NCBI RefSeq assembly: GCF_029227915.1
Contig: NC_079878.1
Span: 19,927,501-19,991,500 of the forward strand
DNA: 64,000 bases
Direction: 5' to 3'
Source: Hydractinia symbiolongicarpus
Lineage: Eukaryota; Cnidaria; Hydrozoa; Anthoathecata; Hydractiniidae
The position numbers were made by a program, and so were the translations under genes. This document shows, piece by piece, positions 26,235 to 38,900 of the stretch (positions within the stretch are counted from its first letter, which is position 1; every line of letters starts with the position of its first letter). The notes beneath the pieces are model-generated. The model ran no database searches. It saw nothing but the letters and a program-made list of their open reading frames with translations, and was not told the origin of the DNA.

Positions 26235-26908
26235 CTCGGGCTACTTAAGGTCAGTCCTTTTTTTATTTCAGGGTTATTTTCAATAACTCAAGTTATAAAG
26301 ATTGTGGCATAATTTATTGGCCACCATATCATTATATGAATAGTAAAACGCAGAATACAACTTTTGTGAAAAATTTTGATGACCTCATATGCCATAAACG
26401 CGCTTTACCCGCAGTTTTTTTCAAGCGGTTTTCCGCACCATTAAAGGTGTCTTTAATTTCGCGGGAAGTAGCATAAAAGCAAGTCTTGGCATGAAGTGTC
26501 TTTCGAATACTCTGTATCAAATCGAAATATTTACCTCCCGCGAAGATTTGACGTTGTCAAATTCAAAAATAGCTTTAGATTTACTAGAATGCGTGTTTTC
26601 GACATTTTGGCGATGTATATAAACTTGCGACAGGGTTATCCTGTAAATAGACCACGTAAGACGCGCTTTTACACCCTTTGTCGCAAAAATTGTAGTTGTT
26701 CAATGACGCGGAAAACCGCTTCAAAGAAAGTGCGGGAAAAGCGCGTTTTTAGCATATGACGTCATCAAAATGTCTCGGAAAAATTGAATTCTGCGTTTTA
26801 CTATTCATATAATAATATGGTGGCCAATAAATTATGCCAGATTCTTTATAACTTGAAATATTGAATACGACCATCGAATAAAAATGGACTGACCTTAAGT
26901 AGCCCGAG
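26235..26908. mobile_element. Non-autonomous DNA element with long terminal inverted repeats
   Basis: The left end CTCGGGCTACTTAAGGTCAG (from 26235) is matched exactly by the reverse complement of the right end (to 26908). Similarity continues inward for about 190 bp per arm, including AATTTATTGGCCACCATAT and TATGAATAGTAAAACGCAGAAT-like blocks, and the two arms can fold back over most of the element. No transposase frame exists; the 87-codon frame at 26496-26759 is a by-product. No clear target-site duplication was found, so the superfamily is undetermined. Confidence 0.8.
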
Positions 26909-27460
26909 TTTTGTAAGAGGGCACATAGGATACAGAATAACTAAGACCGGAAATATATGTTTGTTGTACTTCTACCGTAAACCTTGAATAAGCCAATTAT
27001 TGTTTTGATCGCAAAAATATTCCATGGGTAAGATTTCTCGTGTATTGGTCTATTGCATAAAAAAATAGTACATCAAGTGGAATCTGAAAATCTGATACTT
27101 GTTGAAAGATAATTTAGAGTCAAAAATGTTTTGTACAGACGCACGTTAGCTATATTGTTGGGAATAAATGGGTGGCTAAATGTCAAGACGTAGTTTTTCG
27201 TTAAAAAAGTTTTCACCCGTGCATAATTATACCCTAAAAATATATGAACTTTAATAACTCAGGGCTTATATTTTCAGGTTACGGTAAGCTAAAATCAATC
27301 AGAAGTTTGATAGAAATCTTTTTCTTCGATGTCACGAACTTTAAATTTGTCTACATTTATGAGACAATAAATAATTCACGTCGAGGCTATATTATTGCGG
27401 ATAAAATGCTGGTAAAATTAATATTTGTATAAATTATCTTTGTAGAGCTGTAAGTGCGTC
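26909..27460 (+). other. 5' flank of the single-exon gene
   Basis: No coding signal. An acceptor-like tract (TATCTTTGTAG) at about 27437-27447 sits 13 bases before the ATG at 27461, so the coding exon may be preceded by a non-coding 5' UTR exon. Confidence 0.35.
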
Positions 27461-28861
27461 ATGACGGACTTCGTAAACATTCAACGCACACCAAACCCTC
27501 CAACATGTGGTGGGATTTTTACACGCAAAACTGAAGCAAGACCAACAAGTGCCAGCCGCGAAACATCAGACTCGCCTCGTTTAAGAGAAAACTCAAGAAT
27601 TACTTCTTCAAATGCTAAAGATAATACACCTCGTTTATTCAAGCATACTAAAAAACATATATCACTGGATGAAATAAAAATAAATTCCAACTTACCTCGA
27701 TCGCTAAGGCGCGAAAGATACTCTCTCGTTAAAACAACGCACGTGGATAATAAATTGAACCAATCAGTGGACTTAACGGATATATCAACTAGACTTGATT
27801 TCTTAAACAACCTGTCAGACAATATCACAAAACCCAAACATTGTAAGTCTGAAAAAGTTTCTTTAGACGATATTCCAAACACAAGTAGTAGTATCCAAGT
27901 ACTGCAAAAACAAGAAATCCGAGAAAATAAAAATTACGCAAAAAATAGAGAGAATAGTTTAGCTGGCACACCCGGAAGAGAAAAGTTGTACCATGTTAGC
28001 CATGCTTCAAATAACAACGATCCAGACTACAGGAGGCTCGGGGAAGTTAACCACCCTTGTCAAGATGTTTCAACCAATCAAATTGACGATTTTATTGATT
28101 CTATTTTCGACATTAATTGGAAAGCAGAAAACTCTGAAAAATCGAGTCAAATCAGTCACAAAAACGTAATCAATAGGGAAGGAGTAACTTATAACTTAAA
28201 TAACAATATAGATCATAGTAAAACTTATAGCCCTAAAAGTTGGCATGATGAACATTTGACATTTGAGGACGCTTTGCGCGAAACTCAATCAATTTCTTCA
28301 AGGTCTTCATACACTACAGTGAGCTCGTTAACCAAAGATCTCACATCCCTAGATGTGACCAGTATTTCTAGCATTGAGGACAGAGACAACAAAATAGAAA
28401 TTGAACAAGCGAGGTTAAAGACGGTATTGAGTAATATTGATCCAAAATATTTGCTCGATTACCTCAAACGCCATGTTAAACATGATGATCGGTCATTTGT
28501 GTTATATCTAAGCAAATTATTACCGAGGACAAAGTTTACCGGCGAAACGACTCACTGTGTCAGATGTCACAAGGAGTATGATGCTATCTACGGAGACCAA
28601 ATCTGTGTTTTACCACACAAAGAGCACGATGTTATTTTAATATCAGAAGATGACGTCACTGCCGTATATCAATGTGAAAGTTGTTTTTCAGTCTTTAGCT
28701 TAAAAGGTATATTCCAATACTCGAGAAAAACGGTAACACTCGATCAATGTGGCGCTTGTTTCATTGGTAAGCACAGTTCAGATGTAAATGAAGTAAAATA
28801 CAGACCAGAAGGAGTTGCCCAAACTTGCGCTGACAAAGGATGCATTGTTTATTTTGTATGA
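27461..28861 (+). CDS. Single-exon gene: unrecognised 466-aa protein with cysteine-rich, probably zinc-binding C-terminus
   Basis: One uninterrupted frame from ATG to TGA, with AATAAA 49 bases after the stop. Residues 1 to about 320 are polar, Ser/Asn/Lys-rich and probably disordered, with scattered RRERYS, SLDEI and SLDDIP motifs. A helical segment (about 325-365, YLLDYLKRHVKHDDRSFVLY) leads to a compact C-terminal region with paired cysteines: HCVRCHKEYD, YQCESCF, DQCGACF...KH and TCADKGC. Four Cys pairs plus His residues would suit two zinc sites. I do not recognise the family and give no function. The neighbouring host genes have many introns, so an intronless gene could be a retrocopy or a lineage-restricted gene. 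The long frame and poly(A) signal make it a likely real gene. Confidence 0.78.
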   Translation: MTDFVNIQRTPNPPTCGGIFTRKTEARPTSASRETSDSPRLRENSRITSSNAKDNTPRLFKHTKKHISLDEIKINSNLPRSLRRERYSLVKTTHVDNKLNQSVDLTDISTRLDFLNNLSDNITKPKHCKSEKVSLDDIPNTSSSIQVLQKQEIRENKNYAKNRENSLAGTPGREKLYHVSHASNNNDPDYRRLGEVNHPCQDVSTNQIDDFIDSIFDINWKAENSEKSSQISHKNVINREGVTYNLNNNIDHSKTYSPKSWHDEHLTFEDALRETQSISSRSSYTTVSSLTKDLTSLDVTSISSIEDRDNKIEIEQARLKTVLSNIDPKYLLDYLKRHVKHDDRSFVLYLSKLLPRTKFTGETTHCVRCHKEYDAIYGDQICVLPHKEHDVILISEDDVTAVYQCESCFSVFSLKGIFQYSRKTVTLDQCGACFIGKHSSDVNEVKYRPEGVAQTCADKGCIVYFV

Positions 28862-28909
28862 GTTTGTATAGTCTTTTTTATGCAATTACTTCAATCGTAT
28901 AATTTCCAA

Positions 28910-28915
28910 AATAAA
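28910..28915 (+). terminator. Poly(A) signal AATAAA of the single-exon gene
   Basis: AATAAA 49 bases downstream of the TGA at 28859-28861, the expected position for a short 3' UTR. Confidence 0.6.
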
Positions 28916-29994
28916 TAAGTCTGGCGTATGGTTCCTTAGCATTGTTTTTATGCGTGCGATTCCCTGAAGATCCAGAAATTTGGGACGTTATAAGGTCGTA
29001 AAAACTGTGCTGTCATACCAAAAATATTTTCACTAACCTGAAACTAACTAAGAATGATGAAGTCACCGAATTTCAAGGCCTTTAGACAGTGTACTTCAAA
29101 AGTTATATTACAAAATAATTGAATTTTAGACCGTGTTTACCTAGCCAAAATATCTAAAAGTAGTAGAAGTCTCACGCTTGCAGTTCTTAAGGCGAAACGA
29201 GGTTGACTTAACTGTGATTTAAATTGTGCGGTTTAAAATATGACCTGCCGTTTCTGTCTAAGAGCGCATAAAATATTTAATAAGATGCAATTTAAAGCAT
29301 TTTAAAAAGATAAATAAAAATCTAAATGGCGCCACATTTTTTAAATTCTGTCAAATTACAAAAATGTGAATAAATTTTGGTCAGTACACCTTTAAGGTTT
29401 TCCATTTTTTAATTTTACGAGTTGATTATTTGGGATTTATGACCTGACAATCTTAATAATATAATAATCGACTCAAAAATGTTTCGTATGAATTCTAATG
29501 CATTAAGAAGTAACTAGAGAAAATTGGAAACGGTTGTTATGGCCGTTCAAGTTTTTTTTCTTTTTGTTTAGTAAACCAAGATATTTTCGAATCTTTCCGT
29601 CGAAATAATTACCCAAAAAAATTTAAAGCTTGCTGGTTACAATTTTCGTCAAATTTAAGCGATGACAATTTAAATTAAACTACCCTAGTACTCTATTCCT
29701 TTCATGACTCTCCGTGGCAGAGCTCTTTTTGTCGTAGCGGCGGTTGTTTTTCTGTCTTTAATTCCGCACTAGGTTGCATTAATCGCTCCGTGGATAATTT
29801 GTTTCTTTGTTTTCTCTATTATCCATGACGATAAAAAAGTTTTAACAATAACCCAGATGTGGATACAAATGTGCTTGGAAAAGAACATCTTGTGTGTTGT
29901 GCATGCCCAGAGAAGAAAATCAATTTTTACAGCGCCGCAAAAACTGAACTTTTGACTGAACAGGGTTCGCTAGTCTAGAAAATCTTCACTGCTT
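28916..29994. other. Intergenic DNA, no gene recognised
   Basis: AT-rich, no exon chain. A 22-codon frame with a signal-peptide-like look begins at 29704 but stops at once and has no donor, so it is not annotated. Confidence 0.4.
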
Positions 29995-30225
29995 CAGCTT
30001 TTAACCGTTCACAATTCCCAAAATGCTATGCGCCAATGCGCAGCAGCCATATTGAAACTACCATAATAAAGGAACAGCGTTTTCTTTGCGAACGAGCGCA
30101 AAATGTGTGGCGCACAGAATCTCCTCCACAATATTTAATTAGCTTGTAATTCAAGGTGCAATTTTATACTCTTCTGTTGTTGCCCTAGCCTTATTTTTAA
30201 ATAGTTTTATTATTCTTAATGCAAG
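29995..30225 (+). promoter_or_regulatory. Candidate promoter and non-coding first exon, possibly of SETD2
   Basis: A locally GC-richer patch contains ATGCGCCAATGCGCA (two GCGC cores, NRF1-like, with a CCAAT box) and CAGCCATATTG (YY1-like) near 30025-30060. A strong donor, GCAAG|GTACGT, follows at 30225/30226. The next good acceptor in front of SETD2 coding sequence is TTTCAG at 35919-35924. A 5' UTR exon ending at 30225 and spliced to 35925 is therefore plausible. No coding frame crosses the donor. This is inference from motifs. Confidence 0.3.
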
Positions 30226-32377
30226 GTACGTCTGTTAATGTTTGTTGTGTAATTTAGTGTTATGGCTAAAGGAAGGAAGCGTCCCTCACACAGCACAGCA
30301 AAAATGTGCCAGGAGTAGACACAACTAAGTGGCTGCTATATTACGTATTGAGAGGATCTTCTGTGTAGTCTCCTTATGATTACTGAAATCAGGGACAAAC
30401 TCAAATTTATTACACTAAATTATGAGGATAGTCAGTTAGGAGGGTAACACATTATTGGATGGAATCTGCAATAGACCACTTTCCGTGTGATGTAGCCACT
30501 TGTTTTGATTTCATTTTGAGAACAATTGGCATGCTCGCAATTTTGCGTAGGTAAAAAAGCAGGACTAGCACAGGGTAAAATGGTTTTTAATGCAGATTAA
30601 AGCTTTTTTTGGGTAGCATAAGATCCAAGAGGAACTGGAATTAAATTTTAACTAACTAGCTGAAGCTATATTCTAATTCTTCGTAAAAAATTTTGCTAAT
30701 TTTAAGCAAATATTTTTTGGATGGATTTCTTTGATTATTGTGGTCTGTTATTTATATTTTTTGTGCAAAAAACAGCAAAAGTTTTAACTTTTGTAAACAT
30801 TGGCATGTTATTTGTTCTCGAAATTTCATCCCATTGACCTTTTTGAATGTTTACATTTTTGGCAGTAAACCCTTTGACTTTAACAATTGCCTGGGAGGCA
30901 AAAAGATGTGGGCGCTAGGTGAAGTAAGGTCCTTTTTAGTATGTTTCTTTGCACTTGATAATAGGTTAAAGCCTCGACAATGTTTCTGTATATACAAAGA
31001 AATGGGGTAAAAAAACCTTTCTTCAGCAAGCTTCTGCATCCTTATGTCTGCCACCTAGCTGTTAAAGCCAGAAGGGTTTACCTCGGAAAATGTAAACATT
31101 TAAAAAGGTCTTTAAGCCATGATGCTAGATGTTATACATGTAGCCAAATCCATCAGGTTTATAATAGAAATTTTCGAATTTCCTTTTTGAAATTAACAGT
31201 TCCATAGATTATATATCCCTTGTCATTGTTATTTGTGCTATTTAGCCACTGCTCACCAAAACTAAAAACCGCATGATTGAAAAGCAGTAAGTTTTCCCTG
31301 ACTGGTAGTGGGGAGTAACTTTACAATACATACAAAATTTTTAAATAAATATTCATATCAGTGTTGCACTTTTATTGTATATATATATACAAAAAACAAG
31401 AAGTAAGCAGATAGAGATACTATTTTGCCAATTTTTACTTGCAATACAAGCCATTCCTGGAGACGAGTGTGATCGCATGCGCACTCGTCCACACACTCAA
31501 AAAAAGATTTACGAGTGCTTTTTATCGCACTCGTGAATTTTTTTCTTTTCTAAAATATTATAGAGCGATGAAAAAGGCTATTATGCTGATTCTTAAAATT
31601 CATTTCTTTGTGATTAATTTGTTTAAAAAGTATAAAGAACATTAAAGTCGGCCCCTTTCCTTCATGCCAACACTCTTATGCTCGGCTGGTGCATTACACT
31701 GAGACTCGAACGAAAGAAGGAAGACCATCTGGAACCATGCCACAAGTCAGTGCAAGTTAAATATAACCAGAACATGGGAGAGGTTAGGTGTCCTGTACCT
31801 TAATACAGCTTTCGGACTAATGTTTTCATGATGTAATACCAAAGAAAAAACATGTTGAATAAAGTTTAAAAAATCTTTTTAAAAGAGAAAAGAGAAATCA
31901 AGAATGTCTAGAAATATATTTAATGCCAAAAACATATAGCGAATCTGCCAACACATCATCGCGTTCAACAGTGTTTCAACCTTGCACTTGTGGTTAATAC
32001 GTTTAACAAAATTCATTTCTATACAGCTAATAACATAACGTTGTAGTAAACAAAAAATAGTTAAATGTGAATCACACTTGCAAATATTAACATTGCACTT
32101 GTAAATTTTGCTTATGAGTGCGATTTTCCGCACACCATAGCAACTATAATTTTTTTAGCAGGTGCTTTTTGTAGCTCTGGCATAGTTTTTGTCAAGAAAT
32201 GGCCTGCAATGGTGGTACAATTTTGCCAGGCTTTATTTTGATAGACCTAAGAAGGTTTACCTTGTAAAACTAGTTTTATCTAAGCAAGTCACAAGGAAGG
32301 GACTAAGAATAATAGTATTATGCCAGGATACATACCCAGAATAACTTGCTTCTTTTTTACGGTCAAACACCTATGTA
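30226..32377. other. Non-coding DNA, possibly SETD2 intron 1, with hAT-like subterminal motifs
   Basis: Short unsupported frames only. At 31460-31488 a near-palindrome (GACGAGTGTGATCGCATGCGC and following) and at 31511-31536 a hairpin of CGAGTGC with GCACTCG look like the end of an inverted-repeat element. A GAGTGCG...GCACACC patch lies near 32115-32137. Matching termini could not be fixed. Confidence 0.35.
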
Positions 32378-33204
32378 CAGGGAATTCCATGAGACAAGTG
32401 CCATCGCACGCCCATTCGCCCACACATGCGCAACAGCTATTCAGGCGTGCGCTTCATTGCACACATTAATTACGCTCCTTAATCGCGTAAAATAAAAAAA
32501 ATTAACGAAGGAATTATAAAAGTTGATTTGCTACAGCGTAGTTAATGTCGCCGCTTATGTCTTTGAGCATTTAACTATTAAAAACTGTATTCCAAAAATC
32601 AATCGTCTTACATTGACAGCTTCAACTGTATCATTAAAAACAGTTTATAACCACTTGTGGTTAAATTAATTTTTTTTTAGAAAGTTAATTAAACGCTGTG
32701 TTTTTTCCCCGTGTTTAAATTAAATGTGGTTTTTTCTGCCTGTGTGAAATTAAATGTGTGTTGAACATTTCATTTTAAAATTAAATTTAATTCAAAATAA
32801 AGCCTTAATAGAGAAAAAACGACTCCCATTTTTATCATTGTTATAGATAATAGATAACCTACAGAGAAAATAAAACCCTGGGAACAAGGTTGGGGATAAA
32901 TAGCACTACAAACAAAATGACAGACCATTGCAATAAGTGCAACGTGTAGCACGTGTCAGCGTCTCTTCGTCCACTGTTTAAATTTAATTATATGGTATTT
33001 ACCTATTATAAATTACTTCCTACAACGAACCAAGGTGTTTTGTTAACATATTTAGCACTTTTACACCACTTTAAGAACAATCACAGGACTGATAATAGAG
33101 AAGTAACCCAGGAAAAAAATCGGAAAAACACACGCAAATTTTCTAAAATAGATTTACACGTGCGATGTGTGGCACGCATGTTGTTTTCTTCGTGGAATTC
33201 CCTG
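32378..33204. mobile_element. Non-autonomous inverted-repeat element (CAGGGAATTCC termini)
   Basis: CAGGGAATTCCATG at 32378 is matched with one change by the reverse complement of CGTGGAATTCCCTG ending at 33204. Subterminal parts of both ends contain ATCGCACG and ACACATGCG-type motifs. TA lies directly outside both ends; no 8-bp duplication is visible. No coding capacity. The 371 bp between this element and the next (33205-33575) contain no gene and end in an (AAT)n run. Confidence 0.6.
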
Positions 33205-33575
33205 TATTGGTTAAGGCCATCTACAATGTAGGTGATCAGGATTTATATAACTTTATTTTTAATTGTTGATGGGCAATGTTAAATCTGCAAAATAAGCCAC
33301 AACAGGACTGCATGGCCAAACACAAGTTAAATAATGTTTTTGGTAAAAAGTGACAAAATTGTACCATTTTGTATGTTTTTTAATATTATTTTTACAACTG
33401 CGTCTAGTCAAGCCATCTTTTTTAGAATTTAATTGCTCATTAAGTCACGAAAGGCCTGTGTCTCAGTCTCGGTCCTCCTTTAGGTGAGTGCATTAATATA
33501 AATTCAAAAACTTCCAAAAGTCCAGTCTAGTCTTTTTATTTTTGTCAAATAATAATAATAATAATAATAATAATA

Positions 33576-34853
33576 CAGGCCTTGCCATGAGCAAATAACC
33601 TCCCGAGCAATTAATTGCTCCCGTCAGAGTGTCCACGCGAGCAATTTTGCTCGCCATATTTTTCGCTAAAAAACTTTACATTTAGTCTCTCAGGGCATCT
33701 TTTTCAGGAGAGGCGTGCGCCTTGGCACACACCTAAATCGTTTCAGGCGTGTGATTAAAATGCCTGCCACATTTCCAGTTTGGTCGGATATGTCCGTGGC
33801 TCGTTTAGAACTTTGGTTGGTTAAAACGTCCGATAGATTTCCGTCTTGGTCGGACACTTAGATCTCAGAATTATTGAATAGTCCTGGTCCTTGAAATCCA
33901 CGAGCAAGCCTACTCATAGCCAACCTGACCATCCTAGCTAATTCACCGACTCCTGACTTAGTTAAAAGAACTACGTAGACATAAATCTCTTTTGCCTGGC
34001 CCCTTCGTCGTTGGTAACCAGGTCTTACACAAGAAATTCAGCCATTCGGTTCTTAACTAATGCGGAGGTGAACGCCGACCAAGCACGGATGACGCAAGTC
34101 TGCAAAACTGCACTTACAGGCGGAACAGACAATTTATCATGGATTTAATTGTAGATAATTTCTTCATTTGACGAAACAATTGGAAACCATAGCAGGTCCA
34201 AATTTAATGGATTATTTTCTTTATGCCGCAACTGTTTTCAAACAATTTTAAAAACGAAACCCACGTGCAGTACAATTTTTTTTCTGTATCAATTGTATTT
34301 ACCTGACGTGTACCTGAACTTTCTGAATGAATTTGGAAGTTTTATTTAAACCATGCAGATAAAGATTCTTTTTAATTTGAAAACAAAGCATATTCTTTCC
34401 TATTTGCTGAAAAATAAACAATAAATTTATGAAAACGACAGTATAGCCATGCATACTATTTCGGACATGTAGAAAAGGAAGTTAAGATTGAGAGAGTCAC
34501 TATACCAGTAGACGCTCGATCATCGTGTTTGGGGTTCACGATTTAAAACGTCCTCCACTTTTCTACTGCAAAATGAATGCGCAACAAAGATTAACCTTAA
34601 TGCCCATATCGCAAGCGTTTTACAAAATGGTGAATGAACTTTTGCACGATGGGTGCAAAATAATCACACCAAATATCTTTTCAGTTTCAGGTTGAGCGAT
34701 CGTGCAGGAATTTCACTTAAAAGACCAAACAATTCTTAAGAAAAATGTTTACAATTATCTAAAAATGTTTATATATACACAAGCAATAGAATGCTTGGGT
34801 AACGAGCATTTACGCGGGTGCGAGCAATTGCTCGCGACTCATGGCAAGGCCTG
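33576..34853. mobile_element. Non-autonomous hAT-like element in an (AAT)n tract
   Basis: Termini CAGGCCTTGCCATGAG (33576) and its exact reverse complement (to 34853) are flanked on both sides by TAATAATA, which matches an 8-bp target duplication, although the surrounding (AAT)n makes this less decisive. GAGCAATT/AATTGCTC palindromes repeat near both ends. A CAGGGCATCTTTTTCAGG patch at 33697 may be a second, nested end. Ends in CAG and an 8-bp duplication are typical of hAT elements. No transposase frame. Confidence 0.68.
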
Positions 34854-35941
34854 TAATAATAATAATAATAATAATAAAAATGTATTTCAAAATCTTTTGA
34901 TTTATCCTGTAATATTTGTCGTGTGATATATTTTGTTATTGATCTACCAAGTCTAAACTGAGGGTGGATGGTACTTATGTGATATAAGTGCTTAAAATGG
35001 CAGTGGCAGGTTAACATTCACTGACCACTGAATCTTTACATACCGATAGGATGCAAAAATGAAGGATCAAATTGACTGATTTCAGAAAAACCTTATTTTA
35101 CCAATCCAACCCAGAGATCTTTTTTAAAGATTATTTGTAAACAAGAACTGCAAAAAGTTATAAACATTAAGAAAAAAATTCCCTAGAACTAAGGTCTGAA
35201 GTTGATTCAACCCTGATTTATGAAAAGCTGACTGTTCAAATGGTGTGTTTTCCCTTTGAATCATATTGGCTGTTTAAAAAATACTGCTATTGGAAAAGGT
35301 TTTCTGTCCAGATTCCATTCTTTATTGTGAGATTAAAAACATGATCATGGAATTTGTTTATAGGGGCAAGCAACTACCTAAATTTGAGTGGAAATTGGTC
35401 AATACAACACACTAAACACAACACCTACAAACAGTATATGTTGAAAATTTGTGACTGCGTTATACTGATATCAAAACAATAAAGTAACAGCTCAACTTTT
35501 GTGCAGTAGTTATTTATTTTTTATTGAATTTATATTTTACAGGATAAAGCTCTTGAAATTTCTGCCCAATTTAATCGGCCCTGTGTGTGGATTAAACCTA
35601 CAACCTCTTGAACACAAGTTGGAAACTCAACAAATATAGATAATGATCTAAATCATAATCTTCCCCAAAACTTAATTTGATTCAATAGTTTTTACCACTA
35701 TAAATAGATTGTTACCAGTATGTGGGTCGACATTGAGATTATTATTATAAAATGTTTTATTTTTTAGATTATATATAATTAATGACAAGAGCAAGTCTCA
35801 TATAGCAACTTCTTAATTATATACCAATACATTAGAATTAATTTTTTATGTTTCTATTTTTGCAAAATGCATTTTGATTTGGAGATTTAATTTTTGGCAT
35901 GATAGATTATAATACACATTTCAGGAAACAATTGCATCCTA
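34854..35941. other. Non-coding DNA upstream of SETD2 coding exon 1
   Basis: No coding series. A weak patch at 35540-35640 resembles a decayed tRNA-type repeat tail. The acceptor TTTCAG at 35919-35924 precedes 17 open bases in frame with the annotated ATG, so an upstream coding exon cannot be excluded. Confidence 0.35.
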
Positions 35942-38900
35942 ATGCAATTACGAAGAAGTTCGAGGTCGACAGACCAGCAAAAATCCCCTAATGCCATGTC
36001 TTCTGATGGGGCAACAGTTGTTAGTGCAGATGCGGTCAGACCAAACAATGATGAAAACCAATCTCCTGTAAAAGAAGAACCTGTTGATGCTGATGTTAAT
36101 GAAAATGACTCAGATACTGGTAGTGATATTTTTATGCCAGGCGGAATAACTATTAAAGCAACTGCAATTTCCGAAAATGTACAGAATGTTAAGGAAAAAT
36201 GTGATGAAGATAATAGTAAAAAAACTGATGAAGATTTAAATTGTGATAAAATAAATAATGGAGAAGAGAAAGTTTTATCTGCTAAAATAAGCAATGAAAA
36301 TACTTCTTGTGAAAAAAATGAACAACAAGACACTGAAGAGGAAAAAATGGATGCAAGTTATGATGACGAAGATAGTAGATCAAGTTGTTTACAAATTAAC
36401 ACAGGCACTCCTGAACCAGAGGGTGATAAAGCTGGAAGTAAAAATGATAAATTAAGCAGCTTATCTCCAGAAATCACAAAAGAAAGAAACATATTTGACA
36501 ATCCAGATATTTTTTCAGAAAGCCTTGAAGAAAAATCTGAGAAAGTTAAAGAAGAGATCAAAACTGAAGACGAAGAAGATGAGCATAACATTTCTGATGA
36601 TTTCAAAATGTAGGTTTTTTTGAACTTTGTAGAAACCCCTGAGGTTGCCATTTTTTCTGTTTATGTGTACATAAAAATGTTTTTACATTTGTTGGTAGCA
36701 AAGTAAGTAAATATAGAACTTTTTGTATGTCATATAATACTGCTTTTCTAAACCATTTATCCTTCACCGTAAGTTAACTCCCATTATTTAAGATTATAAG
36801 TTATTATGACAGTAAATTAAAAAACAAAACAGTGAGACAATATGATGTATATTGTTTTATAGACCAAAATTTACATTTTGAGAACAATAAACAATGTACA
36901 TCAACATATTCAAAAAACTTTTTTGTGAGCCAAGCTAATAATTTTGATCACTATGTACTTTTAAACTTAAAGCCATCAGCAGAAAGCTTATAGAGATGCA
37001 TAACTGTTCAAATTGTAAAAAGTAGCTGAGAATGAAACAACAATGACCTTTTTTCGTATTAATTAGGTTGTTTAAGATGAGCTCATGCGCTTGTTTATTG
37101 TGTTTATTCGTTTGTTTGTTTATTTGTTTGTTTTAGCTAATTTGTTTTATTTATTAATTGTTTGTTTTTTTTGTTTAGTGGTCAACAAGAAAAGGAGTCA
37201 ATTGTAAGTATTTCAAATGAAACGTCGAAAGAAAATAGAGATTTTGTTCAATAAAATTCTCCTAAATTCTTATTTTCTTACATTTTAGGAAGATGATGAA
37301 GAACCAGATGATGGTGTTACAGAACCACCATGTTTTGAAAATGTGGAATCCAATATTTACCTAATTGACAAGTGAGGTTTATTTTATTCTTAATGGTTTC
37401 ATTACATAGAAGGTACCATTTTGGATTTTGACATCAGTAAGTACATTAAGATTATTTTACTTGTTTGTTTTAGGAAGAAGTCCAGATTGAGTAAGGAAGT
37501 ACGCAGAATGATTTGTGAATGTCCGTATGAGCCAGGTAGGTACAATGTCTAGCATCAAAAATGTTTGGTCACACCTAAAATTTCCTAAATAACCTAAATA
37601 AATGCAGACCCTCCAAAATTATCTTTTGTTTATGGTGAAGTCCATTTTTTGTTTTTCAAATAGTTACTTTTTGTTATTATGTTTTACCTGATGAAAAATT
37701 GAGCATATGTTTTCTGTTGTGTACATATAGCTTTAAGGTGTTTATTAGTTATGTCGTCATTTTAAGTTACAAAACTTATTTAACTACACTTTAACGAGGC
37801 TTTAACCCATGGTTTATGTTAGGCCTTACCAGAAATTTTGTGTGATTACACGGTCACACGCTCCTGCATGCTAAATTTTTTTATTATTTTGCGATAATTC
37901 ATACATCAAAAGTTACACCCAAGGGGTGGGTTTATAGCTTGCCAAAGAAATGGGATATTGGTTTCATCAATTGAGTAATGAATCCATTAAGCATACATTA
38001 TTGTACAATGGTTTTGTACAGTGATTTTTTACTTATTTTTTTTTTTTTTTTTTTTTTTGTTCTTTAGATGATCCTTTGTTTCTTGGTTGTGGTGACGATT
38101 GTCTAAACAGACTTTTGATGATAGAATGGTATGTTAAACTTGGTTCACCTGACCCTCAGTTCATATCCTTTGTAGAAACGTAAGGTTGTGGACAAAACTT
38201 CATGGCCTATTTACTTGAATAAATGCACACTGTTTAATAATCTTTGGGTCATAAATTTTCCAACAAGTTTATTTCGTTGTACAACATTTCTAATTCACTT
38301 TACACTACAGCGGATCCTTTGTATATCTATTGTAGCTCCTTTTCCATCAGGCATAGTCATGTTTGTTGTGTAGATATTTGCCAATTTGTTAATTCTCCAC
38401 ATCTTTCTTTAATTTTCTGTTCTAATGAGATTTAGAGGACAGTTGGAGATATATTGACCATGGTGACGTTACACTACAGTAGATCCTTTGTATATCTATT
38501 GTAGCTCCTTTTCCATCAGACATAGTCATGTTTGTTGTGTAGATATATGTCAATTTGTTAATTCTCCACATCTTTCTTTAAATTTCTGTTCTAATGAGAT
38601 TTAGAGGACAGTTGGAGATATATTGACCATGGTGACGTTACACTACAGTAGATCCTTTGTATATCTATTGTAGCTCCTTTTCCATCAGACATGTCATGTT
38701 TGTTGTGTAGATATATGTCAATTTGTTAATTCTCCACATCTTTCTTTAATTTTCTGTTCTAATGAGATTTAGAGGACAGTTGGAGATATATTGACCATGG
38801 TGACGTTACACTACAGTAGATCCTTTGTATATCTATTGTAGCTCCTTTTCCATCAGACATAGTCATGTTTGTTGTGTAGATATTTGCCAATTTGTTAATT

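Noticed and set aside
29704-29772. 22-codon frame with signal-peptide-like hydrophobic core
   Set aside because: It ends in a stop with no donor before it and no following exon; too short to support.
30262-30318. 18-codon basic frame starting MAKGRKRPS near the proposed SETD2 first exon
   Set aside because: It stops early and lacks a usable donor; it begins after the stronger donor at 30226, so it would be intronic.
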